NCBI GenBank assembly: GCA_023383795.1
Contig: JAHDYJ010000034.1
Coordinates: forward strand, 1 to 36,970
Reading direction: 5' to 3'
Origin: Burkholderiales bacterium
GTDB taxonomy: Bacteria; Pseudomonadota; Gammaproteobacteria; Burkholderiales; SG8-39
Length of the DNA stretch: 36,970 bases
Position 1 is the stretch's first letter. Each line of letters starts with the position of its first letter. The position numbers and the translations under genes are program-made. Below are positions 16,388-23,309 of this stretch, piece after piece. The notes under the pieces were generated by a model. It saw nothing but the letters and a program-made list of their open reading frames with translations. It ran no database searches and was not told the DNA's origin.

Positions 16388-17695
16388 CTACCAGTAGCGC
16401 ATCGCGCCGCGGAAGAGCTCGGCGAGATCCTCCTTCGTCGCCGGCCGCGGCGAGTTGTCCATCAGGCGCTTCTGCGGAAACGCGCCCTCGGCGAGCGAGT
16501 CCGCGTCCGATTCGCGGTAGCCGACCGCCTGCAGTCCCTGCGGGAACCCGGTCGCCTGCATCATCGCGATGATGCGCTTGGCGACGATCTCGCCGGCGTC
16601 GGCCGGCGTCGCGCCGCGCACGTCGGCGCCGAGATCGGCGGCGCCGTCGAGATGGCGCTCGGGGCATGCGCTCGCCGTGAACCGGTAGACCGACGGCGCG
16701 TTCAGGATCACCGCCATGCCGTGCGGGACCATCGGGTGCGCCTGCGGGTAGTCCGCCGCGCGGTAGTCGCGCACCTGGCCCGCGACCGCGTAGGACATGC
16801 CGTGCGGCAGGTGGCACCCGCCGTTGCCGAACGCCATGCCGGCGAGCGTGCCCGCGTACATCATCTGGCCGCGCGCTTCGGCGTCGGAGCGGTCTGCCAC
16901 CGCACGCACGAGGTACCTCCCGATCAGGCGCAGCGCCTCGCGCGCCGGCAGGTCGCTCCACGGGTTGGCGCCGTTGTAGAGCGGCCGCGCGCTGGCGCTC
17001 GCGGCCTTCGGGCGCATCGTGTGCGGCCGGCAGGTGTAGCACTCGAGCGCGTGCGAGAGCGCGTCGAAGCCGCTCGCCGCGAGCACCGTGCCCGGCAGCG
17101 TCATGGCGGTGTCCGGATCGACCAGCGCCATCGTCGGGATCATGTGCTTGCTCGCGATGCCGGTCTTCAGCTTCCGCGCGACGAAGTCGAACACCGCGAC
17201 GCCGGTGGTCTCGGAGCCGGTGCCGCTCGTCGTCGGGCAGGCGATGTGCGGCTTGAGGGGACCCGGCACCGGACGGCCCTCGCCGATCGGCGCGTTGACG
17301 TAGGCCGTGAAGTCCGCCGGGTGCGTCGCGAAGAGGTTGGCGGCCTTGCAGGTGTCGATCACCGAGCCGCCGCCGACCGAGACGAAGCCGTCGAAGCGGC
17401 CCTCCTGCGCGAAGCGCGCCGCGGCCTGGAACGAGGCGTCGGTCGGCTCGACCTCGACATCGGCGTACACGGCGTAGTCCACGCCGGCCTCGCGGAGCGA
17501 GCGCTGCGCGGTCTCGACGAACGGCAGCGCGGCGAGCCGCTTGTCGGTGAAGAGCGCCACGCGCTTCAGCCCGAGCTCGCGCGCGCGGTCGCCCGCCTCG
17601 CCGATCGCGCCCGGCCCGAAGGTGAGCTGGCTCACGTTGATCGTGAACGCGGCGTCGCCCCCCTCCTGGAGCATGTAGTAGTGGCAGCAGGCCAT
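16388..17695 (-). CDS. Hydroxyacid-oxoacid transhydrogenase (iron-containing alcohol dehydrogenase family)
   Basis: Transfers hydride from a hydroxyacid such as 4-hydroxybutyrate to 2-oxoglutarate without free NAD turnover (ADHFE1/HOT family). The 435-residue sequence opens with the family's diagnostic [10 protein letters not shown] and [13 protein letters not shown]. It contains the nucleotide loop [16 protein letters not shown] (about 104-118), SGTGSETTG and metal ligands in [13 protein letters not shown] (D211, H215), CHLPHGMS and [13 protein letters not shown] lies 7 nt before ATG 17695; the frame is open 57 codons upstream in sequence without coding character. First gene of an operon with the FAD monooxygenase and HAD protein; divergent from the cyanate cluster. 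Confidence 0.88.
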   Translation of the reverse strand: MACCHYYMLQEGGDAAFTINVSQLTFGPGAIGEAGDRARELGLKRVALFTDKRLAALPFVETAQRSLREAGVDYAVYADVEVEPTDASFQAAARFAQEGRFDGFVSVGGGSVIDTCKAANLFATHPADFTAYVNAPIGEGRPVPGPLKPHIACPTTSGTGSETTGVAVFDFVARKLKTGIASKHMIPTMALVDPDTAMTLPGTVLAASGFDALSHALECYTCRPHTMRPKAASASARPLYNGANPWSDLPAREALRLIGRYLVRAVADRSDAEARGQMMYAGTLAGMAFGNGGCHLPHGMSYAVAGQVRDYRAADYPQAHPMVPHGMAVILNAPSVYRFTASACPERHLDGAADLGADVRGATPADAGEIVAKRIIAMMQATGFPQGLQAVGYRESDADSLAEGAFPQKRLMDNSPRPATKEDLAELFRGAMRYW

Positions 17696-17796
17696 CGTCG
17701 TCCTCCGCGGGGTCGGGCGACGATGATAGCGCGGCGGGCGCCGCCCGAGCGGCGCCCAATTCTGGCGCACCGGCCGGCGCCGCGGCACCACAACGA

Positions 17797-17812
17797 TGCA
17801 CGGGCGGGTGCA
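17797..17812. promoter_or_regulatory. Inverted repeat upstream of the sigma-54 promoter, NtrC-like enhancer candidate
   Basis: TGCAC-N6-GTGCA, a perfect 5-bp dyad about 77 nt upstream of the -24 element. NtrC sites follow TGCAC-N7-GTGCA, so this is one base short but has both half-sites intact. Distance from the promoter suits an enhancer. Confidence 0.4.
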
Positions 17813-17888
17813 CATCGACGTCACCCCCGGTCCCGTCCCGCCGTGTTTCCCGTTGCGGTTCAGCACGTTCGTCCGATGACGCGGTCAT

Positions 17889-17904
17889 TGGCACGCTAGA
17901 TGCT
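17889..17904 (+). promoter_or_regulatory. Sigma-54 promoter of the cyanate transport/cyanase operon
   Basis: TGGCACG-CTAG-ATGCT: the -24 element TGGCACG is perfect and the -12 element ATGCT differs from TTGCT by one base; GG and GC are separated by exactly 10 nt. The start would be near 17915, with a leader of about 37 nt to the ATG at 17952. Nearly consensus RpoN sites are uncommon by chance, and nitrogen-scavenging genes are standard RpoN/NtrC targets. Lies in the 256-nt divergent gap; the rest of the gap shows only the dyad at 17797-17812. Confidence 0.75.
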
Positions 17905-17951
17905 GAACCTCGCGCCGTACGGGACCGCCAAGCTCACCGGAAAGGAGCGCC

Positions 17952-19313
17952 ATGTCTGTCTTCGACGATCCGTTCGACCCCGCAACCCCGCTCACCGGAA
18001 CGTGCAGCTGTGGAGATCACGCGAGCCAGGGCGAGCACGACGCGGCCTTTCACGCGGCCGAGGAAGACGCGCTCGCCGGGCGCGTCGTCGAGCAGGCGGT
18101 GATGCGCGCGGTGTTCCCGGACGACCGCACCCGGCGCGTGTTCCTGCGCACGGTCGGCGCCGGCACCGCGCTCGCCGCGATCTCGCAGTTCTTCCCGCTC
18201 GGGCTCGCCAAGGAGGCGTTCGCGGCCGACGGCAAGCCGGAGAAGACCGGCCTCAAGGTCGGCTTCATCCCCATCACGTGCGCCACGCCCATCATCATGG
18301 CGCACCCGATGGGCTTCTACACGAAGCACGGGCTCGACGTCGAGGTGGTGAAGACCGCCGGCTGGGCCGTAGTGCGCGACAAGGCGCTCAACAAGGAGTA
18401 CGACGCCGCGCACATGCTCTCGCCGATGCCGCTCGCGATCACGGTGGGCGCCGGCGCGAACCCGATTCCCTACACGATGCCGGCGGTGGAGAACATCAAC
18501 GGCCAGGCGATCACGCTCGCGATGAAGCACAAGGACCGGCGCGACCCGCAGTCGTGGAAAGGCTTCAAGTTCGCGGTGCCGTTCGACTACTCGATGCACA
18601 ACTACCTGTTGCGCTACTACGTGGCGGAGCATGGCATCGACCCGGACAAGGACATCCAGATCCGCGTGGTGCCGCCGCCCGAAATGGTCGCCAACCTGCG
18701 CGCCGACAACATCGACGGCTTTCTCGCGCCCGACCCGGTCAACCAGCGCGCGGTGTACGACGGCGTCGGGTTCATCCACATCCTGTCGAAGGACATCTGG
18801 GAGAACCACCCGTGCTGCGCGTTCGCCGCCAGCAAGGAGTTCGTGACCACGATGCCGAACACCTACCGGGCGCTGCTCAAGGCGATCATCGACGCCACCG
18901 CCTACGCACGCAAGCCGGAGAACCGCAAGGAGATCGCCGCGGCGATCGCGCCGCCGAACTACCTCAACCAGCCGGTCACGGTCGTCGAGCAGGTGCTGAC
19001 CGGCACGTTCGCCGACGGCCTCGGCAACGTGCGGAGGGTGCCGAACAGGATCGACTTCGATCCGTTCCCGTGGCACTCGTTCGCGGTCTGGATCATGACC
19101 CAGATGAAGCGCTGGGGGCAGATCAAGGGCGACATCGACTACGCCAAGGTGGCCCGCGAGGTGTACCTCGCCACCGACACCGCCAGGCTGATGCAAGAGG
19201 TCGGTCTCACGCCGCCCGCCGGAACCAGCAAGTCGTTTGTGGTGATGGGCAAGCCCTTCGACCCGGCGAAACCGCGGGACTACGTCAACAGCTTCGCCAT
19301 CAAGCGGGCGTAG
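17952..19313 (+). CDS. cynA: Cyanate/nitrate-type ABC transporter substrate-binding protein (NrtA/CynA family, Tat-exported)
   Basis: Periplasmic binding protein of 453 residues. A Tat signal starts unusually far in: TRRVFLR at 60-66, then a hydrophobic stretch to AFA near 91. Before it is a cytoplasmic N-terminal segment with C18-S-C20-G-D-H and several His/Glu residues, which recurs in this subgroup (from memory). The mature domain shows the NrtA/CmpA pattern: LKVGFIPITCATPIIMAHP, GFYTKHGLDVEVVKTAGW, MPLAITVGAG, FKFAVPFDYSMHNYLLRYY, NIDGFLAPDPVNQRAVYDG. AAAGGAG precedes ATG 17952. Substrate is assigned as cyanate because the operon ends with a cyanase-family gene; nitrate or bicarbonate cannot be excluded from the sequence. 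Confidence 0.85.
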   Translation: MSVFDDPFDPATPLTGTCSCGDHASQGEHDAAFHAAEEDALAGRVVEQAVMRAVFPDDRTRRVFLRTVGAGTALAAISQFFPLGLAKEAFAADGKPEKTGLKVGFIPITCATPIIMAHPMGFYTKHGLDVEVVKTAGWAVVRDKALNKEYDAAHMLSPMPLAITVGAGANPIPYTMPAVENINGQAITLAMKHKDRRDPQSWKGFKFAVPFDYSMHNYLLRYYVAEHGIDPDKDIQIRVVPPPEMVANLRADNIDGFLAPDPVNQRAVYDGVGFIHILSKDIWENHPCCAFAASKEFVTTMPNTYRALLKAIIDATAYARKPENRKEIAAAIAPPNYLNQPVTVVEQVLTGTFADGLGNVRRVPNRIDFDPFPWHSFAVWIMTQMKRWGQIKGDIDYAKVAREVYLATDTARLMQEVGLTPPAGTSKSFVVMGKPFDPAKPRDYVNSFAIKRA

Positions 19314-19316
19314 CCC

Positions 19317-20159
19317 ATGTTGAGCGCGAAGCCATGGGGGCCGGCGCTCCTGTCGCTCCTGATCCTCGCGGTCTTTCTCGGCGCGTGGCACGCCGCCACG
19401 CTGCCCGAGAAGGGCGCCCAGGTGGTGGACGACGAGTACGCCAAGCTGGTCGGCAAATCGGCGGCGACCGGCCAGAAGTCGGCCATGCCAGGGCCCGCGG
19501 ACGTGGCGAAGAAGATCTGGTCCCACGTGAACGACCCCTTTTACGTGCGCGGCACGAACGATAAGGGCATCGGCATCCAGCTCGCGTACTCCATCGGGCG
19601 CGTGCTCGTCGGATTCGCCCTCGCCGCGCTGGTGGCGATCCCGCTCGGTTTCCTCATCGGCATGTCGCCGACGGTATACCGGGCGCTCGATCCCTTCATC
19701 CAGGTGCTGAAGCCGGTCTCGCCGCTGGCGTGGATGCCCCTCGCGCTCTTCACGATCAAGGACAGCGGCCTGTCGGCGATCTTCGTGATCTTCATCTGCT
19801 CGGTCTGGCCGATGCTGGTCAACACCGCGTTCGGCGTGATGTCGGTGCGCAAGGAATGGCTGAACGTCGCGCGCACGCTCGAGGTGCGCCCGCTGCGCAA
19901 GGCCTTTCGCGTCGTCCTGCCCGCGGCGGCGCCGACCATCATGACCGGCATGCGCATCTCGGTCGGCATCGCCTGGCTGGTGATCGTGGCCGCCGAGATG
20001 CTGGTCGGCGGCACCGGGATCGGCTACTTCGTCTGGAACGAGTGGAACAACCTGTCGATCAGCAACATCCTGTCGGCGATCCTCGCGATCGGCCTGGTCG
20101 GCATGCTGCTCGACGCGCTGCTCGCGCGGCTCGCGCGCGCGGTGACCTTCCCGGAGTAG
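19317..20159 (+). CDS. cynB: ABC transporter permease (NrtB/CynB family)
   Basis: Inner-membrane subunit of 280 residues with about six membrane segments. It has the permease signature of this family, EWLNVARTLEVRPLRKAFRVVLPAAAPTIMTG (EAA loop, about 180-211), and the upstream GRVLVGFALAALVAIPLGFLIG. An extended N-terminal soluble segment between the first and second membrane helices (about 25-80) is typical of NrtB. ATG is only 3 nt after the cynA stop and the ATPase gene begins 5 nt after its own stop, so the operon is tightly coupled. Confidence 0.87.
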   Translation: MLSAKPWGPALLSLLILAVFLGAWHAATLPEKGAQVVDDEYAKLVGKSAATGQKSAMPGPADVAKKIWSHVNDPFYVRGTNDKGIGIQLAYSIGRVLVGFALAALVAIPLGFLIGMSPTVYRALDPFIQVLKPVSPLAWMPLALFTIKDSGLSAIFVIFICSVWPMLVNTAFGVMSVRKEWLNVARTLEVRPLRKAFRVVLPAAAPTIMTGMRISVGIAWLVIVAAEMLVGGTGIGYFVWNEWNNLSISNILSAILAIGLVGMLLDALLARLARAVTFPE

Positions 20160-20164
20160 CGCCG

Positions 20165-21082
20165 GTGTCCGAGCAGCCGTTCGTCAAGCTCGAAGGCATC
20201 GCAAAGCGCTACCCGGCGCCCGGCGGCGGCGTCAACACCGTCTTCGAGAACCTCTGGCTCGCGTGCGCGCAGGGCGAGTTCGTGTGCGTGATCGGGCACT
20301 CGGGCTGCGGCAAGACCACGATCCTCAACGTGCTCGCCGGCCTCGAGCGGCCGAGCGAGGGCTACGCGTTCGTCCAGGGCCGCGAGATTGCCGGACCGAG
20401 CCTGGACCGCGCCGTGATCTTCCAGAGCCACGCGCTGCTGCCCTGGCTGACGGTCGTGGAGAACATCGCGTTCGCGGTGCGGTCGAAATGGCCGGACTGG
20501 GACAACGCGCGCGTGCGCGAGCACTGCCGCAAGCACATCGCGCTCGTCAACCTGACCGGCGCGGAGAGGAAGCGGCCGGCCGAGCTTTCCGGCGGGATGA
20601 AGCAGCGCGTCGGCATCGCGCGCGCGCTCGCCATCGAGCCAAAGATGCTGCTGATGGACGAGCCCTTCTCGGCGCTCGACGCGCTGACCCGCGGCGTGCT
20701 CCAGGAGGAGGTGCTGAAGATCTGCGCCGAGACCCGCCAGACCGTGTTCATGATCACGCACGACGTCGACGAGGCGATCCTGCTCGCCGACAGGATCGTG
20801 CTGATGACCAACGGCCCCGGCGCGCGCGTCGCCGAGGTCATGCTGAACACCCTGCCGCGCGACCGCAACCGGCACGACATTCACCGGCATCCGCACTACT
20901 ACCCGATCCGCAATCACCTGCTCGACTTCCTGATCGACCGCTCGAAGAGCTTCGAACGGGAGCTCGAGGGACGAGCGTACGACCCGCAGAACCCGCCGCT
21001 GGTGATGCCCGGGATCGGGGAGGCGCCGACCGCGCAGCGGCGCGCCGCCGCCGCGCCGAGCCTCGCCCGCAACGGGACCTGA
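20165..21082 (+). CDS. cynD: ABC transporter ATP-binding protein (NrtD/CynD family)
   Basis: ATPase of 305 residues driving uptake through the permease. Walker A GHSGCGKTT (about 42-50), Q-loop IFQSHALLPWLTV, signature LSGGMKQRVGIARAL, Walker B MLLMDEPFSALD and switch ITHDVDEA are all intact. Near the C-terminus RDRNRHDIHRHPHYYPIRNHLLDFL matches the NrtD/CynD tail, and the last about 40 residues are Ala/Pro-rich. GTG 20165 is the only start that gives the right N-terminus (SEQPFVKLEGIAKRY). Confidence 0.9.
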   Translation: MSEQPFVKLEGIAKRYPAPGGGVNTVFENLWLACAQGEFVCVIGHSGCGKTTILNVLAGLERPSEGYAFVQGREIAGPSLDRAVIFQSHALLPWLTVVENIAFAVRSKWPDWDNARVREHCRKHIALVNLTGAERKRPAELSGGMKQRVGIARALAIEPKMLLMDEPFSALDALTRGVLQEEVLKICAETRQTVFMITHDVDEAILLADRIVLMTNGPGARVAEVMLNTLPRDRNRHDIHRHPHYYPIRNHLLDFLIDRSKSFERELEGRAYDPQNPPLVMPGIGEAPTAQRRAAAAPSLARNGT

Positions 21083-21104
21083 ACCAACCAGAGGAGAAAG
21101 CGAC

Positions 21105-21593
21105 ATGAAGCACGCAAGCAGCGAGGGGATAACGGCTGTCGGACGGCCGCTGACCCGGGCGGACGTCACCGAGATGATCGTCGCGGCGAAGATCCGGAAA
21201 GGCCTCGCCTGGAAGGACATCGCGGCGAAAGTCGGCAGGAGCGCCGAGTGGACCACCGCCGCGCTGCTCGGCCAGATGCAGCTCGGCAGGGAGCAGGCGG
21301 AGATCGCGGCCGGGCTGTTCGATCTGCCCGAGGAGGCGGTGAAGCTGCTTCAGGTCGCGCCCTACAAGGGGTCGCTGCCGACCGCCGTGCCGACCGACCC
21401 GCTGATCTACCGGTTCTACGGGCTGGTCAACGTCTACGGCGCCACGTTCAAGGAGCTCATCCACGAGGAGTTCGGCGACGGCATCATGAGTGCCATCGAC
21501 TTCGAGATGAAGCTCGAGCGGCTGCCCGACCCGAAGGGCGACCGCGTGAGGATCACGATGAGCGGAAAGTACCTGCCCTACAAGGCGTACTAG
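21105..21593 (+). CDS. cynS: Cyanase (cyanate hydratase) homologue with Glu99 replaced by Gly
   Basis: Cyanase converts cyanate plus bicarbonate to ammonium and two CO2 in a decameric cytoplasmic enzyme. The 162-residue protein has the N-terminal helical domain (to about 90: LTRADVTEMIVAAKIRKG, WTTAALLGQMQL) and the C-terminal catalytic domain ending GKYLPYKAY. Catalytic Arg96 (here R103) and Ser122 (here S129, GDGIMSAIDF) are conserved, but the E. coli Glu99 position reads Gly106 (YRFYGLVNVYG instead of YRFYE). The codon is GGG; a single A-to-G change from GAG would explain it. GAGGAG precedes the ATG. No carbonic anhydrase (cynT) is adjacent. Either an inactivated or altered cyanase, or a sequence error. 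Confidence 0.9.
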   Translation: MKHASSEGITAVGRPLTRADVTEMIVAAKIRKGLAWKDIAAKVGRSAEWTTAALLGQMQLGREQAEIAAGLFDLPEEAVKLLQVAPYKGSLPTAVPTDPLIYRFYGLVNVYGATFKELIHEEFGDGIMSAIDFEMKLERLPDPKGDRVRITMSGKYLPYKAY

Positions 21594-21598
21594 ACGAC

Positions 21599-21634
21599 GC
21601 GCGCCGGGCAGGGCGAGTGCCCTTCCCGGCGCGC
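21599..21634. terminator. Hairpin terminator between cynS and the convergent Hsp20 gene
   Basis: A 16-nt arm (GCGCGCCGGGCAGGGC) pairs with GCCCTTCCCGGCGCGC with one mismatch and a GAGT loop, 5 nt after the cynS stop. Convergent genes on both sides suggest it serves both; there is no strong T-run. Confidence 0.6.
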
Positions 21635-21670
21635 CGTCCCGCCCAATCCCCGGCTCTCGGCCTCGCGGAG

Positions 21671-22060
21671 TCAGCGCACCTCGATCTTGCGCGGACGCAG
21701 CTCGGCGCGCCGCGGGATCCGCAGCGTGAGCACGCCGTCCTTGAGGTTCGCGTCGATCTTCTCGGGCTCGAGCTCGCTCGAGAGCGCGAAGCTGCGGCGG
21801 AAGCCCGTCGAGCGGACCTCCGCGTAGAGCGCCTCCATGCCCTGCGGCATGTCGATCGCACCGCGGCCTTCGATCACGAGGCTGTTGCGGTCGGCCTGGA
21901 TGTCGAGCCGGTCCTTCGCGACGCCGGGCATGTCGAGCTGCAGGGTGATGCCTTCGGCGTCCTCGAAGATGTCCACCGGCGGGCGCAGGACGAACTCGGG
22001 CTCGCGCTCGCTGCGCTCGACCTCGGCGGCCCCTTTCGTTGCCACTTGCTTGTCGGTCAT
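21671..22060 (-). CDS. Small heat shock protein (Hsp20/alpha-crystallin), second copy
   Basis: ATP-independent holdase of 129 residues that keeps unfolding proteins soluble. The alpha-crystallin domain runs from about 28 to 118 (PVDIFEDAEGITLQLDMPGV, RRSFALSSELEPEKIDANLKDGVLTLRIP) and the C-terminal I-x-I/V anchor is IEV in RKIEVR. The protein is short and lacks an extended N-terminal arm. It starts 22 nt after the stop of another Hsp20 gene, so the two form a tandem operon. The pair is only moderately similar outside the core motifs, suggesting an old duplication. Confidence 0.92.
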   Translation of the reverse strand: MTDKQVATKGAAEVERSEREPEFVLRPPVDIFEDAEGITLQLDMPGVAKDRLDIQADRNSLVIEGRGAIDMPQGMEALYAEVRSTGFRRSFALSSELEPEKIDANLKDGVLTLRIPRRAELRPRKIEVR

Positions 22061-22082
22061 GTCTTGCCTCCGCGTCGTCGGT

Positions 22083-22523
22083 TCAGCTGACCTGGATCTG
22101 CCGCGGCTTCGCGGACTCGCGTCGCCGCACCGTCACCTGGAGAACGCCGTCACGGTACTTCGCGTCGACGCGGTCCGGATCGATGTCCTCGGGCAGCGCC
22201 ACCACGCGCCGGAACTCGCCGCCGAAGCGCTCGCGCCGGTAGTAGGTGGCGTTGTCCTTCACCGGGATCTGCCGCTCGCCGCTCACGGTGAGCAGGTTCT
22301 GCTGGATCGAAAGGTCCAGGGTCTTGGGGTCGAGGCCGGCGGCGAACAGGTAGACGTGCACCTCGTCCGGCGTGCCGCCGACGTTGATCGGCGGAAACGT
22401 GCCGCGCGCCACGGACCGGATGCCGGACGGCGGGGTCCACCGGCCGAAGGCCTCGTCCAACTCCTGTTCGATGCGCCGGAACTCGTCGAACAGGCTCTCG
22501 AAGTTGGTCAGACGGTCGAACAT
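22083..22523 (-). CDS. Small heat shock protein (Hsp20/alpha-crystallin), first copy
   Basis: Holdase chaperone of 146 residues with an N-terminal arm (MFDRLTNFESLFDEFRRIEQ), an alpha-crystallin domain (about 45-137, with LFAAGLDPKTLDLSIQQNLL and KYRDGVLQVTVRRR) and the C-terminal IQV anchor in RQIQVS. AAGGAG sits 8 nt before ATG 22523; the open frame 30 codons upstream would run through the promoter. First gene of the two-gene unit; a sigma-32-like promoter lies about 60-90 nt upstream. Confidence 0.93.
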   Translation of the reverse strand: MFDRLTNFESLFDEFRRIEQELDEAFGRWTPPSGIRSVARGTFPPINVGGTPDEVHVYLFAAGLDPKTLDLSIQQNLLTVSGERQIPVKDNATYYRRERFGGEFRRVVALPEDIDPDRVDAKYRDGVLQVTVRRRESAKPRQIQVS

Positions 22524-22586
22524 TTCGGATCTCCTTTTCGGGTCGGGCCGGGGGGCGGCGGGGACCGTCGCCCCGGCACAGCCCTG

Positions 22587-22614
22587 AAATAGGGATCCGC
22601 GCGCGAAAATCAAC
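22587..22614 (-). promoter_or_regulatory. Candidate sigma-32 heat-shock promoter for the hsp20 pair
   Basis: Minus strand GTTGATT (22614-22608), 13 nt, then CCCTATTT (22594-22587), seven of eight matches to the sigma-32 -10 CCCCATNT. The -35 matches the TTGA core. Spacing is within the sigma-32 range, and the downstream genes are classic heat-shock targets. Confidence 0.55.
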
Positions 22615-22708
22615 CGCCCGGATCAAAGGTCCGGCGGTCCGGGCGGCGGCGACCGTCGATTCCGCGACGCAGCAACCGCGCGCCCTTTCCTTTCGCCGGG
22701 GGGCGCGT

Positions 22709-22727
22709 TATAGTTTGGGGGCCAAAC
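22709..22727 (+). promoter_or_regulatory. Candidate -10 (TATAGT) overlapping a GTTTGG-N3-CCAAAC operator for hcrCAB
   Basis: TATAGT at 22709-22714 is followed by a perfect dyad GTTTGG-GGG-CCAAAC (22713-22727), whose first arm overlaps the -10. ATG 22758 is about 30 nt on. A palindrome placed over the start site is the usual repressor-operator arrangement. No clear -35 was found. An alternative sigma-54 reading (GG-N10-GC at 22720-22733) would give a very short leader. Confidence 0.4.
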
Positions 22728-22757
22728 AATTGCCGGCGGCCGCCGGGCGGAGGGCCC

Positions 22758-23309
22758 ATGGATGCACCCACGAATGCGATCGAGAGCGCGGCGGCGCGCG
22801 GTCCCGCGACCGAACGGCGCAACGTCCTCCTGCGCCTGCGCGTGAACGGCGAGGACGCCGAGGCCTACGTCGCGCCGTACAAGACCCTCCTCGAGGTGCT
22901 GCGCGAGGACCTCGGCCTCACCGGCACCAAGCATGGCTGCGAGCTCGGCGAGTGCGGCGCCTGCGCGGTGCTGCTCGACGGGGAGCCGGTGCTCTCCTGT
23001 CTCGAGCTCGCGGTGCAGTGCGAAGGCCGCGCCGTCCAGACCATCGAGGGCCTCGCCCGGGGCGCCGAGCTCCATCCGCTGCAGGCGGCGTTCGCCGACC
23101 TCGGCGGCTCGCAGTGCGGCTACTGCACCTCCGGCATGGTGATGACCGCCAAGGCGCTGCTCGACCGGGACCCCGCGCCGAGCCGCGAGCGCGTCAAGGA
23201 GGCGCTCTCGGGGAACCTCTGCCGCTGCACCGGCTACCAGCAGATCTGGGAGTCGGTCGAGGAAGCCGCGCGCGCGCTGCGGATGGAGAAGCAGGAGGCG
23301 AAGCCGTGA
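22758..23309 (+). CDS. hcrC: Molybdenum hydroxylase [2Fe-2S] subunit, HcrC-like
   Basis: Small iron-sulfur subunit of a xanthine-oxidase-family enzyme, here resembling 4-hydroxybenzoyl-CoA reductase gamma. It has 183 residues. The plant-type cluster motif is GCELGECGACAVLLDG with a further cysteine in SCLE, and the second cluster motif is QCGYCTSGM...CRCTGYQQ. The N-terminal extension (about 25 residues) and C-terminal tail are longer than in typical HcrC (about 160). GGAGGG precedes ATG 22758. Its stop overlaps the GTG of the large subunit by GTGA, so the three subunits are translationally coupled in order C-A-B. Confidence 0.88.
   Translation: MDAPTNAIESAAARGPATERRNVLLRLRVNGEDAEAYVAPYKTLLEVLREDLGLTGTKHGCELGECGACAVLLDGEPVLSCLELAVQCEGRAVQTIEGLARGAELHPLQAAFADLGGSQCGYCTSGMVMTAKALLDRDPAPSRERVKEALSGNLCRCTGYQQIWESVEEAARALRMEKQEAKP

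Noticed and set aside
22720..22733. Sigma-54 promoter for hcrCAB (GG-N10-GC)
   Set aside because: The -24 element is poor and the leader would be about 13 nt, so the GG/GC spacing is probably chance; a -10 box with overlapping dyad is preferred.
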